From contig JAAPAO010000096.1 of assembly GCA_013115145.1 (NCBI GenBank), positions 1-64,000 on the forward strand: a DNA stretch of 64,000 bases, read 5' to 3'. The position numbers and the translations under genes are program-made. Position 1 is the stretch's first letter. The number at the start of each line of letters is the position of its first letter. Of this stretch, positions 47,761 to 59,725 are shown piece by piece. A model generated the notes under the pieces. It ran no database searches and was not told where the DNA came from. It was given only the letters and a program-made list of their open reading frames with translations. The DNA is from Perkinsus chesapeaki. Taxonomy: Eukaryota; Perkinsozoa; Perkinsida; Perkinsidae.

Positions 47761-50204
47761 TTAAACAATGTCTACGAAAGAACAACTTAGTCGCTTTAAC
47801 ACAATAATATAGAAGAAAAAGATATGTTATGACGAAGGCGTTGGGAGGGTATCTTTGGTGAGACCTGTATGATAGCAATAGGCAAGTACGTAGTGTCAAT
47901 AATAATAGACCTTTTGTCGTGCAAAAATCCAAGGACAAGTAGAGTTCGAGTAGAAGCCAATCAGGCAAGTGCACGAAAAATAATGACAGATCGATCGGGT
48001 TGTTGACCTAGTTTTGGTGATCTGGTTATAGAACAGGTGTTGTCAAAGCCAATGAGCCGTATGGACATTTGAATGACAGAGTCTGGTGAGGCCATTCGTA
48101 TCGCTTATTGATAACAGATACTCTATAACGTGAGTAAACAACGCTACCAATGAGAGTTAATTTAACTCTCATTTAACTCACACAAAGTATCTTAAGTTGA
48201 CGAGCGCAAGATACGATTGGAGTAAAATGATACTCAAGAGGGACAAAGAAAATGTTGACTCGAAACACAAGATGTGTACAAGAGACTCTCTTGATTCAAG
48301 AGTCTTGAAGAGAGTTGCACAGGGAGAATGATAAAGCCAAAAAACGTCCGATATTATGTTCGGGCAGTTTCTACTATTGAAGCTAGCCATAGCTCTGTCG
48401 ACTTAAATCATACTGTCATAGCAGGAAACTAATTGATTTAGCCTACCTAACACTAATGAAAGGTCACGAGTACATCAGCAATAACGTGTGAAGATGCCTT
48501 GTGTCTGCGTATAGATGTACGCATGCACAAATTCTGGGTTAAGGGCATCTTCGTCGTGGTAACCCATCTGATCCAATATGAGTACGTCCAGTGGCCAGTT
48601 GGTCGATTCTTATTTCACCCCTTATTGAATCATCCGCTACCACTCCGTCCATCTCACTTCGGCCAGCCGAGTGCGCCCACCGCGCGCCATTATCTTTTCA
48701 TCCACTGCCACTTCATCCATTCGTATTTCGTCCACATCTCGCGTTGCTGAACTTTTTAACATGTCACCGCGAAGCCGCTTCACCATATTGGCAAAGTGGT
48801 GAATAGGAGTCGTATAATATTCTCTGGCCGGCTATCCCACCGAATAGTACGTGGAGTCCACAATTGAGACGATAAAAGGAAACCTACTTCCAATCCCAGA
48901 ATACAGTCCTCCAGAATAATCTTAGAATATTTTGAAATAACATCATTACTTCACTACTTGAGTCATACGAATCATTCTCAGAGCGGTTCCACTTCAGCTG
49001 ATTCGCGAGTTCGTATTTGTATAACGTTCAGGTAATGAAGTAGATCGGAATATTCAAGTAGAATGATCCCCGACACCCTCTACTTAGTAGAGTGACTACC
49101 ACTACTACTGTAGACTCGGCTCATTATGACATTAGCAGGCCTTTAAAGAGCTCAGGGTTTTATCCTCCATACTGAACGGTCGTACAATATTCTGGCCTGG
49201 TGAAACTAGCTTAACTTCGCTGAGTTAGTTTAGCTAACCGCACTAGCGAAAAACTTTTGGTTGTCCAGGTTGTCGCAAGCTCAGTATCACCGACATATCC
49301 TTCCACCGTCAAGACTCGTCGAGTGTTTCAAGACCTGAGGAAGAAGGAACAGTTGATGACGATTAAGGCTAGTAACCTTAGATCAGTTAGACGTGATTGT
49401 TGTATCATGTATTTGCTCGTTATTAAGGACCATTTCAATCGACATAATCCTCGAAATGAGCTCTAATATTTCCCCGTGCGCAGGGTCCTGCGCTGAAACG
49501 TGCTCCCTCAACATTTACCATGCGAAAGTCAGTGAAATGCATGAGCGTATGCCGCCTTCGGACATTATACTAGTTATTGTATGATCATCAATATCATTAT
49601 TATTTCGCAGCTTCTGCGATGCCCGCGCAGGGCGGGAGGTTCACTTGTATGTCGACTCTCGATCAGTTATAGATCGCGAAGATATGAAAAGCGCGGGACA
49701 TGTAAGACATCGTTAGATGTCTTGCAGAACTACTAATAACAGTGACTGTAATAGCAAAACCTGACACGACAGTGCCGCGACGGCACTATGCAGCACAGTC
49801 TGTGCCGTCGGCACAGTCCTCGGCACCCTGCGGCCAACGGATTGGATATGCTAGCACAATAATTTCTTCCTACATCGTGATGGTATTCATTACTCTACGC
49901 GATAGCACAAGAATTCCTCCTTACCTGTCCCCATATCGTGAGGGAACTTCGGCAGTAGGAGGACTTCGCTTCCAGTAATTAAGGAACGAAGGTAAGTTGA
50001 GTTGCTGGAATCGCGAACGGGACTGGAATCTGGAACGCAGACGGAAGTAGAATATACCGCCGCATGGCGCGACCGGGTAGATCCCATGTGCACTCCATAT
50101 TGTGCAGCATGGGCACAGACAGTGGCGCAAGGCGGATGCGCGCAATAGAGCCGCTCCTCTTGAAAGAGCTTTGGTGACAAGAAGCTGGAAACAAGTTTCG
50201 AATC
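47761..50204. other. Long stretch without a supported gene
   Basis: No gene could be supported in these 2.4 kb. A + strand segment at 49.26-49.37 kb (TYPSTVKTRRVFQDLRKKEQ) and one at 49.49-49.58 kb look weakly coding but lack context. The stretch contains a perfect palindrome at 48149-48171 and, from about 49.85 kb, the promoter-side flank of the first GH18-like gene. Confidence 0.4.
48149..48171. repeat. Perfect 23-nt palindrome
   Basis: ATGAGAGTTAA, one T, then the exact reverse complement. It lies in a gene-poor AT-rich stretch. Confidence 0.75.
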
Positions 50205-51312
50205 ATGGTTTATGACATGAAAATCCTGCTACTACTATTAAGTCTGGGATGTGGTGCTGATGTACCTTTTTATAAAGGTGTTGGTTATCCGTGGGTTAAA
50301 GACACTCAATTCTGTTTTAACTCGACTTTATGCCCGCAGCGTGTTGATTATACTTGGAAGTGGTATTTTAATACCATTATGGATAAAGGGGCAAAGCGTT
50401 TCATATTGGCTGGGTACTCCATTATCGATAGCAAGATCATACAGGATCCGCCATTCTCTCCACCGTGGGACAAAACGGATTTTGCGAACTTGAAGAAGAA
50501 GGTATCAGATGCTGGCGGACTTATTTGGTTACAGTTTGAGCGAATCTATGGAAAAGGAAAGTTCGATGAGTCTTTGTTTCGAGAAAGCGCTAGGCAATTC
50601 ATACAGAACTACTCCGTGGACGGGTTTTTATTTGACTTGCAAAAGCCGGAAGTTGCAAAGGATGCATATAGGATTCTCAGCACAGTCAAGGCGCTGGGGA
50701 AGACTGCCGTTCTTCAGTAAGAATAACGGCTGGTGTTTGAGTATGGTCACCTGAATAAATCGGTGAAGCCTCCTTCTCAGATATTGGCCAGAGGCCGAAA
50801 AGGCAGTGAAGAAAACTGGGTTAGGTGCACTTGCAGATTACACTGTGGTCTACTTGACTCCCTACTTTGACAAATCTCTCACAAAGGTATTCAATACTGA
50901 TAAGTTTGCTATCAACAGAGTCGGAAGTGCCATAAAAGCCGGAGCAAATGCTAAGGCCATAATACTGAGAGTGAGCTTATCTTAACCGAGTCACTCTGAC
51001 TCTTTGCTATCATTACTCTTTTTTCAGATCCCGCTTCTTGCGCGGGCTGACTATGAATCTAGTGACTCTGGATATTCAAGCGCAATTTTTGATATGCATG
51101 GTGACCCTAAGGGAAGCGGCTCTATTATATTCCCTAAAGGCAAAGGATATTACTTCTTCTCCCAACCGCGAGCTGTAGAGAAGGTCATCTTGGTGAAGAA
51201 AATGGGACTTCATGGTATCATGATTGACCCACCATATAGCGAAACCACGGATATCTATCCGTGGGATGACCGCTCTATTTTCTATGCTTTAGCACAGTCA
51301 GTTAAGTCGTGA
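50205..51312 (+). CDS. Secreted GH18-fold protein without catalytic Glu (copy 1)
   Basis: The fold is that of glycoside hydrolase family 18 (chitinases and chitinase-like lectins). Three exons: 50205-50716, 50781-50970 and 51028-51312. The start gives a signal peptide (MVYDMKILLLLLSLGCGA). The GH18 active-site strand, normally DGxDxDxE, reads DGFLFDLQKPE: the middle Asp is Leu and the catalytic Glu position is Gln. Exon 3 starts IPLLARADYESSD, like the family strand GIPxYGR, and ends with YYFFSQPRAVEKVILVKKMG and HGIMIDPPYSE, like the last GH18 strand (GGxMxW) with the Trp replaced. It is therefore probably a carbohydrate-binding pseudoenzyme rather than a chitinase. It faces its paralogue at 52.7-53.8 kb tail to tail. 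Confidence 0.82.
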
Positions 51313-52675
51313 AGCTCAACAGCGAACGATTGCTCGCGGAGGTTCGACAATCGTTACGGCCAATATGGGACGTATGGTATGATGGACTTTATCGTTCTGT
51401 GTATATCTCCCCGGCCATCACTACTGCGTACACGAGATCGTCTGGATGACTTCTTACTACATTATTTTCGGTAAGTTCTCACGAAGGACCAACCAGTTTA
51501 CCCTCCATTGATTTTCTCTAGTCTCGAGAGTATCAGCGATCTTGCGTAACACAAGTTGCGTCACCACTGTTACCGGATAACAGTTATCCGATCCGCTCGT
51601 TAGGCTGCAGCCGAAAGGTGAATGCTAGTGACGACCCTTTTTATGGCTTCGAGTTCCTGCTACTCGAAGTCAGCATCTCCCCGTTCCCCTGACCAATATT
51701 GAACTGACAGGTTGTCAGAGACAACACTGTCTGACTATCGTAAGCGTAACATTGTCGAGAGGAGCGGAGAATCAGACTATACTTTAGTTTGTTTGTCATA
51801 TAGTTACTATATTATAGTATACTGCATCTTTCTTCATATGAAGAAAGTTTTCTCGAAAAACTACTTCTGTATGAACCGAGTTTCAATGTGGAATGATTCC
51901 ACCGGAATCCTACGGACTTGGAGTAGGAGTACAGTCTTCTTGAAATGATCGTGGATTCGGCGATGTTCGCTTCATAATGTCGTAAACTCCTTCTCGAGAG
52001 ATTCGGGCACCGAATTACCACTCGCTTCCACCGTGTATAGAAACGTCTAAGAAACACATCTTTCGTAAAAGAAATATAGCTCAATGTTTAGTGGCACTTC
52101 AACAGTGCAAAACACAAGCTCATCAAGCTGCAAGTTCGTCAACTTACTGAAACTAGTGAGCCTTACCTTGACATGGGAGAAAAATCATCCAGGCGATATA
52201 TTACAGTATCAGGACTGATATGGAAGATGTTAGTCATCTTCAAAAATGGAAGATGACATGCCAACAGATCAAATCTCTCTGGTAGAAAGCAACTCTTACA
52301 AAACTGCAAACTATGTGGCAGCATCACCAGAAGCTAGAAAGCATCACTTATCAGTCATGATTACGTCTTTATTACGATTATTGCAAGAGTCTCTATTATT
52401 GACTTAGATCTAACTCAGTGATAGTGGCCGCTAGTTGTATGTGGTGGAGTGTTCCTGAATGAGACTCACTTTAACTACTACAGTGCAAACACAAGCCGCT
52501 AACATCGAGACTAGAAAACTCCGCAGAATGAGACCTGGCAAGAGTTTGTCCGACTCAATGTAGTAAAAAGTCATCCAGACGATCTTGTGTAAGGAAAGGT
52601 GAGGTTCGAGGAGATGCAGGCAGATCAATAAGGCGCATCGTCATACCTCCGGAAGTAGTATTTTGCTGCTCAAAC
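51313..52675. other. Spacer between the two GH18-like genes
   Basis: No gene is supported in this 1.36-kb spacer. Two related segments in the same orientation, near 52.10-52.20 kb and 52.47-52.60 kb, share AACAGTGCAAA/CAGTGCAAACACAAGC and GTCATCCAG/ATCATCCAG patterns. They look like an old short duplication. Being the centre of an inverted duplication, the spacer may hold the breakpoint. Confidence 0.4.
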
Positions 52676-53794
52676 TCATGCCTTAACTGCCTGTGCTAAA
52701 GCATGGAAAATAGAGCGCTCATCCCACGGGTAGATATCTGTAGTCTCACTATATGTTGGGTCAATCATGATACCACCGAGTCTCATTCTCCTCACTAAGT
52801 TAACTTTATCCACAGCTCGTGGCTGAGAGAAAAAGTAATACCCGTCTCCACTTGGGAACATGATAGAGCCATTCCCCTTAGGATCACCATGCATATCAAA
52901 AATTGCACTTGAATATCCAGTATCAGAAGATTCATAGTCAGCCCGTGCAATAAGCGGGATCTGAGAAAGAGAGATTACAAGTGACAGGAAGCCCAAGCGA
53001 TTTGTCGGTCCAAGTACTCACTCTAAGAATTATGCTCCCAGCGTTTGCGCCAGCATTCATAGCTGTCCTTATTTTACGGATAGCAAACGTATTGGTGTTG
53101 AATACTTTTGTAACAGATTTGTCGAAGTAGGGGCTCAAGTAAACGAGTGTGTAATCTGGAAGTGCACCTAACCCGCTCTTCTTTACAGCTTGTTCGGCAT
53201 CTGGCCAATATCTGAAAATACAAGAGACATCTCAGAGTCGCTCTGTTCAGTCTAGTATAACCCCAGCAGAAATACTTACTGAAGAACAGCAGTCTTCCCA
53301 AGTGCCTTGACAGTGCTGAGGACCTTGTACGCATCCTTTGCCTTTTCCGGCCTATCCACGTCTAATACGAAACCATCTACAGAGTAGTTCTGCATAAACT
53401 GCTTCGCGCTCTGACGGAAAATTGCCTCATCAAACTTTTCTTTCCCATAGAAACTTCCAACCTCTAACCAGATACTTCCACCGGCACTTGATACTTTCTG
53501 ATTAAGGGTAGCAAAAACATTTCTGTCCCACTGTGGATAGAACGGGGGATCTTTTGTGACCTTGCTGTCAATGATGGAAAAGCCACCAAACAAAAAACGC
53601 TTGGCTCCGTCAGCCATAATGGTGTTGAAGAACCAATCCCAAGTATAGCTGACATGCTGTGGACATAGAGTCGAGTTGAAGCAGAATTGAGTTTCCTTAA
53701 TAACCCAGGGGTAACCAACACCTTTATAGAAGGGTATGTCAACAGAATATCCCAGATTAACGAGTATCAGGAGAATCTTCACGTCCAGGACCAT
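52676..53794 (-). CDS. Secreted GH18-fold protein without catalytic Glu (copy 2)
   Basis: This is the paralogue of the gene at 50205, on the opposite strand and with the same three-exon structure: 53794-53280, 53211-53022 and 52960-52676. The signal peptide is MVLDVKILLILVNLGYS. The active-site strand reads DGFVLDVDRPE, so the catalytic Glu position is Asp and the central Asp is Val. Exon 3 opens IPLIARADYESSD and ends GGIMIDPTYSETTDIYPWDE. Most of exons 1 and 3 can be aligned residue for residue with copy 1. The spacing of cysteines near the N-terminus (FCFNSTLCPQ) is also shared. Loss of the catalytic acid in both copies, with different replacements, suggests the common ancestor was already non-catalytic or that both are under relaxed catalytic constraint. 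Confidence 0.82.
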
Positions 53795-54300
53795 GAGTCT
53801 GAAATCGTTTACCGGCTGTATTCAGAAACTGTTGCAATCTCCAGCGGAGCCAGAAGCTTGTTCCTTGCCATCATTCCTCACTCAAGCGGAGCGGCTCTGT
53901 TGTGCGCCTATATCACGCGCAACTGTGTGTGCCCTGATGGACGCAGAATACAATTCCAGTTAGTCAGTTTGGCTCACTTGTTCTGCAATCCTTTCTTAGT
54001 GAGGATTAAACCTTTGATAAGCTCAATATTATTGAGTCAATAATGAAGGTCACTCCTTATACAGGAAGTTGCCGTATCGCCCGTTTCCCAGAGTTCTTGC
54101 GCTGTTGCGGCTCACAATTTGTGAGGACGAGAAGGGCGATAACAAGATACAGGGAGAACTTCTTGTGCTATCGCGAGGAGTGGAAGAGTTCAATATACGG
54201 ACAATTCTTGTGCTATCACGTCGCCTCACGAGCAACTGACTTTTTGTTGGTGCCTCTACCGTTTGTTGCTGGAGCCTTGAAGGTACTAAACTGTAGCCGT
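53795..54300. promoter_or_regulatory. Duplicated 5' flank of GH18-like copy 2
   Basis: On the - strand this flank shares blocks with the flank upstream of copy 1 (about 49.85-50.2 kb). Both have GATAGCACAAGAA-type repeats (twice here) and a block ending CAACAGAGCCGCTCC here versus CAATAGAGCCGCTCC there. The duplication that made the two genes therefore included several hundred bases of upstream DNA, probably with the promoter. Confidence 0.5.
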
Positions 54301-54960
54301 GTTGTATCGGAGGCGATCGTTTAACGACCGTCGTTACCATCTTTCTCTTACGATCTTCTGGTAGGTGGCAGCCTTCAGTGTCAGGGGGTTCAATCTTTGT
54401 GACAAGCTCTGCGGAGGCTGAACCACTTTGCCGCTGTTTTTTAAAAACGGCAAAGAAGTTTAGCTTCGCATTTGCGTTCAGAACATTACTCCCCAAGTAT
54501 TTACTGTATAAGTATTCGTAGGAGCTGTTCTTGTTTTGAAGATTGGTCTCGAATAATGAACCATGATTCGTATATCCCTCCCAATGGAAGACTTTCATTT
54601 CCTGATGAGTAACTAGTAGTTACTAACTACGATACTTCCGAGGTGTTCGAGTTGTCCTTGTAAAGGATTGGGTGGTTACTAACCATACTCTAATAGAGAA
54701 ACGAGATGCTACAGCAGCCCGCTTGACTGACGATACCAGGCAATGAGCTGCAAGTAAGAGCCGTCCAATCAAGTTGATTGAACCATCATTTGGGTGTGCT
54801 TTATTCGATGTCGCTTCGCCATATTCGATGACTACAGTTGCATTAGCTTTATACTTTCGTACACTGTCCAAAATAGGAGGTTGTTGAGGATTGAATAGGG
54901 TTCATATTCCCCCACAGTTTGGTATCCGTATCCTAATAGTGAATATTCTTAGTGTCTTTT
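54301..54960 (-). CDS. Possible unrecognised gene
   Basis: I do not recognise this. The - strand shows weakly coding segments: DTDTKLWGNMNPIQSSTTSY just before a GTATAAAG donor, a segment with HPNDGSINLIGRLLLAAHCL, and a segment with NLQNKNSSYEYLYSKYLGSN that continues through KKQRQSGSASAE. No splice chain, start or signal peptide could be fixed. The string AAHC recalls a trypsin motif, but no other protease landmark is present. Confidence 0.25.
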
Positions 54961-56175
54961 CCAAGTAATGCTGACATATAAGTGAAAAGATAAACCTACT
55001 ACGTACAACCTCAAGGCACTCAGAACTAGCAGTTGGCTAACTGATACGGTGAATAATTCACCCTATGGATCAACTGCTAGTTGATCCAGTCTGGATCGAC
55101 TTGCCACTGGACGTAGTTATACTGGGTCAAATGAGATACACCCAGCTCAGGGTTAAGGGTCAATTTGTTTCTTGGGTTTAGCAAGTGCGCCATAATCAGT
55201 CGACAAATCGGGACGATTATCGGACGCTTCCGTCGTACCTAGTATTGCACCGATTAAATCTCGGGAATTTACATGCAAGGAATTTCCTCGCTCGCTGAAC
55301 GCGTGCCGAATATCTAATCAAGACACCAAGCGAAAATGTCAGCTTTGCATTGTAAAGGGGTAACATCAGACCCGAGGCATTCACACTCACTCGATTGAGC
55401 TTATGGAAGGCCTCAAAAGATAGTACCGGAGCCAACACGGCCAGTGACTAGTACAGCTATTCGATGGCGGCGCGCTAAATTCTTGTCACGATATTTTTGC
55501 GCCGAGCGCACGGCCAAAGCGTTTCTCCAGTCTCACACCAGCTTCAAGGCTACTCCAATAATGGCTTGCAATTAATTATCCTCCTCATCCTTGTATCTTC
55601 CAGGTTATGTATACCCTTTGGAATTTCACAGTCTGCGTTGCGTCCAACTTCCCATCTCCTATAGCTAACGCCCGGATTCGGTCACAGATCATGCATTATG
55701 CTCTGTTCCGTACTAGTTAGGGCTCCGTAACGTTTTCTTATCCGCTGTGCTCCGAAAGTACCGGCCCCTCGTGTGGATTCTAGCTACGCAGAGGACAAGG
55801 GCTTCTCTGTAATTCGGGGGTGTTCTGCTTTGTGAGCATGGCGGGGTGATGCGTACGACGAGCTGCGGTCACGGGCCAATTTTTGATAAGAAAATTTGGG
55901 CACCGGGTTCCTGGCAGTCCTGTGCCAGGCTGGCACAGAACACACGATAAGCGGCTGTTTAGGAATGAACTTCCGGTTTTACAAGCGGTTGTGCGTAGTT
56001 CAGCGCGATATTGCCAGTCACCGAGGGCTTTGGTCAAAGGCGATTGGCTTTCTAAAGTGTTTTTGCGGACACCTCGTTTTAGCACAAGGACCCTTCGTGT
56101 CACTAAATTCATGAAATGAGTTCTTCGTTTCCGGTTCTATAACATTACTTTCCTCAGGGCCCACAACCTAATCAC
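54961..56175. other. Stretch without a supported gene
   Basis: I found no supported coding region. It contains a nested inverted repeat at 55024-55082. The last part should contain the promoter of the GILT gene. Confidence 0.45.
55024..55082. repeat. Nested inverted repeat
   Basis: The outer arms AACTAGCAGTTG (55024-55035) and CAACTGCTAGTT (55071-55082) are exact reverse complements. Inside lies a second perfect hairpin, GGTGAAT-A-ATTCACC. The structure could extrude as a branched cruciform or fold in RNA. Confidence 0.75.
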
Positions 56176-56918
56176 ATGATAGCCCACATCATCACCGTTC
56201 TTAGTATCATTGGCCGTCTTATTGCAGGAGTTGACGTCGAGCTCTACTATGAAAGCCTGTGCCCATTTTGTCAAGACTTTATCACTGAGGACCTCTACTG
56301 TGTTATGAACCAGCCTGATTTGGAGAAGCACATCAATCTAACTTTTGTTCCCTATGGGAATGCGGAGTAAGCTGGTCCTCTCCACCTGATGTGAGCTCTA
56401 CCGTTTCTTAGTATCAATGAAACAACTAAGACCATCACTTGCCAACATGGAGAAGACGAATGTCATTTCAATTTTTATGAGGGTTGCATGATTGCCAAGG
56501 GAGGACAGGATCAGCTCCACACTTTTAGGGCTGTTTCTGCACTTGAGGGTAGTGAAAAACTAACAGACGATGCTGCTGAACACGGTAAGAGTGACGCTTG
56601 CCTGCCGCAGTCATCAGCATGGATTGATTTCAGCATGCAAGACGTTTGGTCTTAATTTTGATGCTATTACAGCTTGCAGGAACTCTGACCAAGCCTACGA
56701 ATTGCAGAAGAGATTCGCCGAGAGTAAGCCGGTTCCCACACTGCTCCCAATTGCTTCGTCCAAATCATTGGAGTTGTCTGACATGTGATTGTCTATCAGT
56801 GACCGAAGAAGCAAGACGAAACTTCACGGAGCAATATGTTCCATGGATCGTCATCAATGGAGAACACATCGATGGCGATGACTTCGCAAATATCCTATGC
56901 AAGGCTTTACGTGAGTAA
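56176..56918 (+). CDS. GILT-type lysosomal thiol reductase
   Basis: GILT enzymes reduce protein disulfides in acidic lysosomes. Four exons join cleanly: 56176-56366, 56412-56584, 56634-56723 and 56800-56918. The ATG at 56176 gives a signal peptide (MIAHIITVLSIIGRLIAG), and the mature protein starts VDVELYYESLCPFC. The CPFC redox site lies at 56259-56270. The GILT signature CQHGxxECxxNxxxxC is complete at the start of exon 2 (CQHGEDECHFNFYEGC). Later landmarks are ACKTFGLNFDAITAC and VPWIVINGEH, as in the family. The length of about 190 residues is close to mature GILT domains. All motifs are intact, so it is probably an active reductase in the endolysosomal or secretory route. Confidence 0.93.
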
Positions 56919-59725
56919 GTTATGACAACTGTCGGCTCATAGCCTATGCTTATCCGAAATATCGTCTAAGACATTCAGTGTCATTACTTTGGTACCAATC
57001 ACGCCGATAGAGTCGCAAAGCACTTTAACTGATTCGTCTTCTTCAGACACCCTAGGAAGTGCGAATGTCCTGAAAGCGGTGGGTTCTTACATCCCAGACC
57101 AGGGTTATCGCTGGCCTAATACTCCATTATAGGGGCCATATCAGGCTAGCTTAGCTGGCCTAGCTTTACTGTTATTAATCTTGCCCTTGCATTAGGGCTT
57201 TCTACTAGTATACAGAGGAGCTCTGTGAAGTGATCGTTACTGTAACGATGATGTAACATCAGCTCACTACTATTAGTAGTATCGAATACCAACTATCTCA
57301 GTAGAACATCGTCAATACCTTTCTCTCTTTCTTGTTACGTCTTTTGTGTTACATTGAGTGAATCAGTACATCGTGGATATGATATCGAAGTGTACCAGGC
57401 TAAGGAACTGTAAGAGAAAATCTACTGTAGACTATCTAGTAGACGGCATCTACGCAACGGTTGACATCCCGTGAAGTAACTTCACTGAAGTTGATTTGTT
57501 TCGCAGCATTGCTTGGTCAGCAATAGCAGAAGGCAGACGAGGCTTCGAAGGTCAATGATTGAGTCAATCACGATCAGACCGTCAGTCGTTACCCAGCAAT
57601 CAGATCCTACTCTCTTTCAGCATCAAAAAGGAACCTTGATGAAGGGTTTTATTGGGAAAGCATGTGGTAGAAAAAAAGATAGTGTCGCGGTGTGCTACAT
57701 ATAAATCATACGAATGCAAAGAGATAATATTGTTAACAAATCAGTAGCATAGGTTGCTAGGTACTCTGATTTGGATTACCTATAGCAGATGATAGAGCAG
57801 ACAAGCAACATTTGGGCTACAGATTTGAAATACTAATCTCGGTGGCTGTCAGCCACTGGCCGAGACCTAGCTGCGGTATCAATTGGAAGGCCACCAGACT
57901 GGTGGCATCAGTCTGTACCTTCCAGGAATCCTTTTCACGCTTGAGGCCACCAATTTGGCGAGCAGGAAAGTCACTTTCGCGGATAGGGACATCAATTTAG
58001 CCATTTGCGGTGGGGGTCGGATAGGGAGATCAATTCCGCGAATGAGGAAAACAATCTCATGAAGACGGATCATGATTCCAGGGAAAAGGACATCAAGATC
58101 GGGTTGTTCTACAAATTACAACTCTCTTTTTCATCCTCAAATGTCGATTGCGTGACTGACCTGGAGGCCCCTGAAAGGTCGCAAAGTCGACCTGGTAGAG
58201 TTTATCGTTCACATAGACTACTGACTCAGTAGTATTGCATGGCGAGTGGCATTTAGCGCGGTTGACTGGAGAGGTTTATGCAGTTCCTACATTGCAGTAT
58301 ACCTGACTTTCTACGAACCTGAAATGTATCCTGGATGAACGATGAAATGGTCGCCATCTTCGGAACCGTGATGAGGTTCCTGACTGAGGGCATGCTAGGT
58401 ACTCAATGAGTACTACTCATTAAGCGTTTGAGGAATGATACGAACCTGAGTTGATCTCGATGCGCGGAATCAATTCGGGTTTATATTAGAGCTCGGACTA
58501 CGGAGCCACTCGTGCATATTCTCCATATTGAAGATTTATATGCACGGCGACTGATAGGAAGTAACTAATGATATGCTAGGGCATCGGTACAGATAACTGC
58601 TGAGCCCTAACTGTTACACCGTGCAATTTGTGTGTAGGGCAAAATACCTTGTTCACAATCTCGTGTCCGAGGGAGCGCGAATCACGCCCTGATTCAAATG
58701 TCAAGGAAGCCTCACTTCAACACCCATGTTCGATGTGGCATCACTTCTCGGATTCAATTCCGACATCAATACTGATCAATGACATGTAATCTCTAGATAC
58801 TAAATTATATCTTTGTGGATCTTCGGGAGCTGTACCTTATTTCCTTGGCATCCTCGGTAGGTGCTAGTGCCGCTCCTTTGGGGGCGATCTGTCGTGGGGA
58901 GACAGACCGCTTTTTGGTGCCTCAGTCTTTTCAGGAGCATTCTGGAACTGCTAACTCTCATTGAAAGGTTCAAATGGTGCTTCCGACTGGGTATGGCTCC
59001 TTCTTGAGTTCTCGAGCTCGCGGGAATCGAATTCAACTGCTATGATGCTCAGCATCGACGATACCCTCACTGAACCTTTTCAGATAGGCTCCTCAATGAA
59101 CCAACTCGTACTATCAAAGATAGGAAGGTTTTCCCTAATATGAGAGCATTCTTACAGCTTATTCTTCCTGTAGAATAGTGATATTATTGCTGGAGGCAGG
59201 AAGAGTTGCATCTGGTCCGCCTGGTGCGAATCGCACCAGGCGATATCGCACCAGGCGATACAGCTTCTGCTCAGCATTGGTCCAGTGCACAACTCCCTGT
59301 CCTCCATTCTAGATGCACAAGTTCTTGGCAAAGCTCTGCTCGTGGTTCTCTACTCATATGCATAAGTCATGCTGGTATAGCGAATAATTATCCAGCCTCA
59401 AATTTCTTAAGACTAAAAAAAATCGGAAATAAACTAAACGGCCTTGGTATGCATGGCGCCTCGTACAGCCACCGGCCCCAAACCCATTCGGGAAGAGGCG
59501 TGGTAGAAGAGGTGGTTGCGGTGGCGCTCAAGCACGATTTATCCTCTCACTTCTAGGACGATTAGCAGCTCTGCCCTTTCCGTAAGAGCTCATCGACCCT
59601 CATCAAAATCGAGCTCTACTCAGGATCCATGGCTTTCAGAGAGCCGCTTTCCGTGGTACTAGGAAGGAACGCAGTCAGCGTCGGCTTCTCGGTACGGATT
59701 TGTTTCAAGTAGGTTTCAATATCTT
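56919..59725. other. Long stretch without a confidently supported gene
   Basis: No gene is firmly supported in these 2.8 kb. Small + strand segments look weakly coding. One at 57.63-57.70 kb ends KGFIGKACGRKKDSVAVCYI. One at 57.94-58.15 kb has repeated ADRDIN/SDREIN-like motifs separated by a frame change, which suggests a decayed repeat-containing gene. A direct repeat CGCACCAGGCGATA occurs twice at about 59230-59260. Short perfect hairpins such as ATCGTTAC-T-GTAACGAT (about 57233) are common. Confidence 0.4.

Noticed and set aside
54623-54871. AAHC string suggesting a trypsin-like protease
   Set aside because: No activation site, no CGG before it, no DIAL or GDSGGP motif; a chance four-residue match.
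58740-58770. GGATTCAATTCC as a tRNA B-box
   Set aside because: No acceptor or anticodon stem could be folded around it; no tRNA gene was found in the window.
59206-59556. 116-codon + strand open frame
   Set aside because: Composition is random-looking, it starts within a short direct repeat, and it has no signal, domain or splice context.
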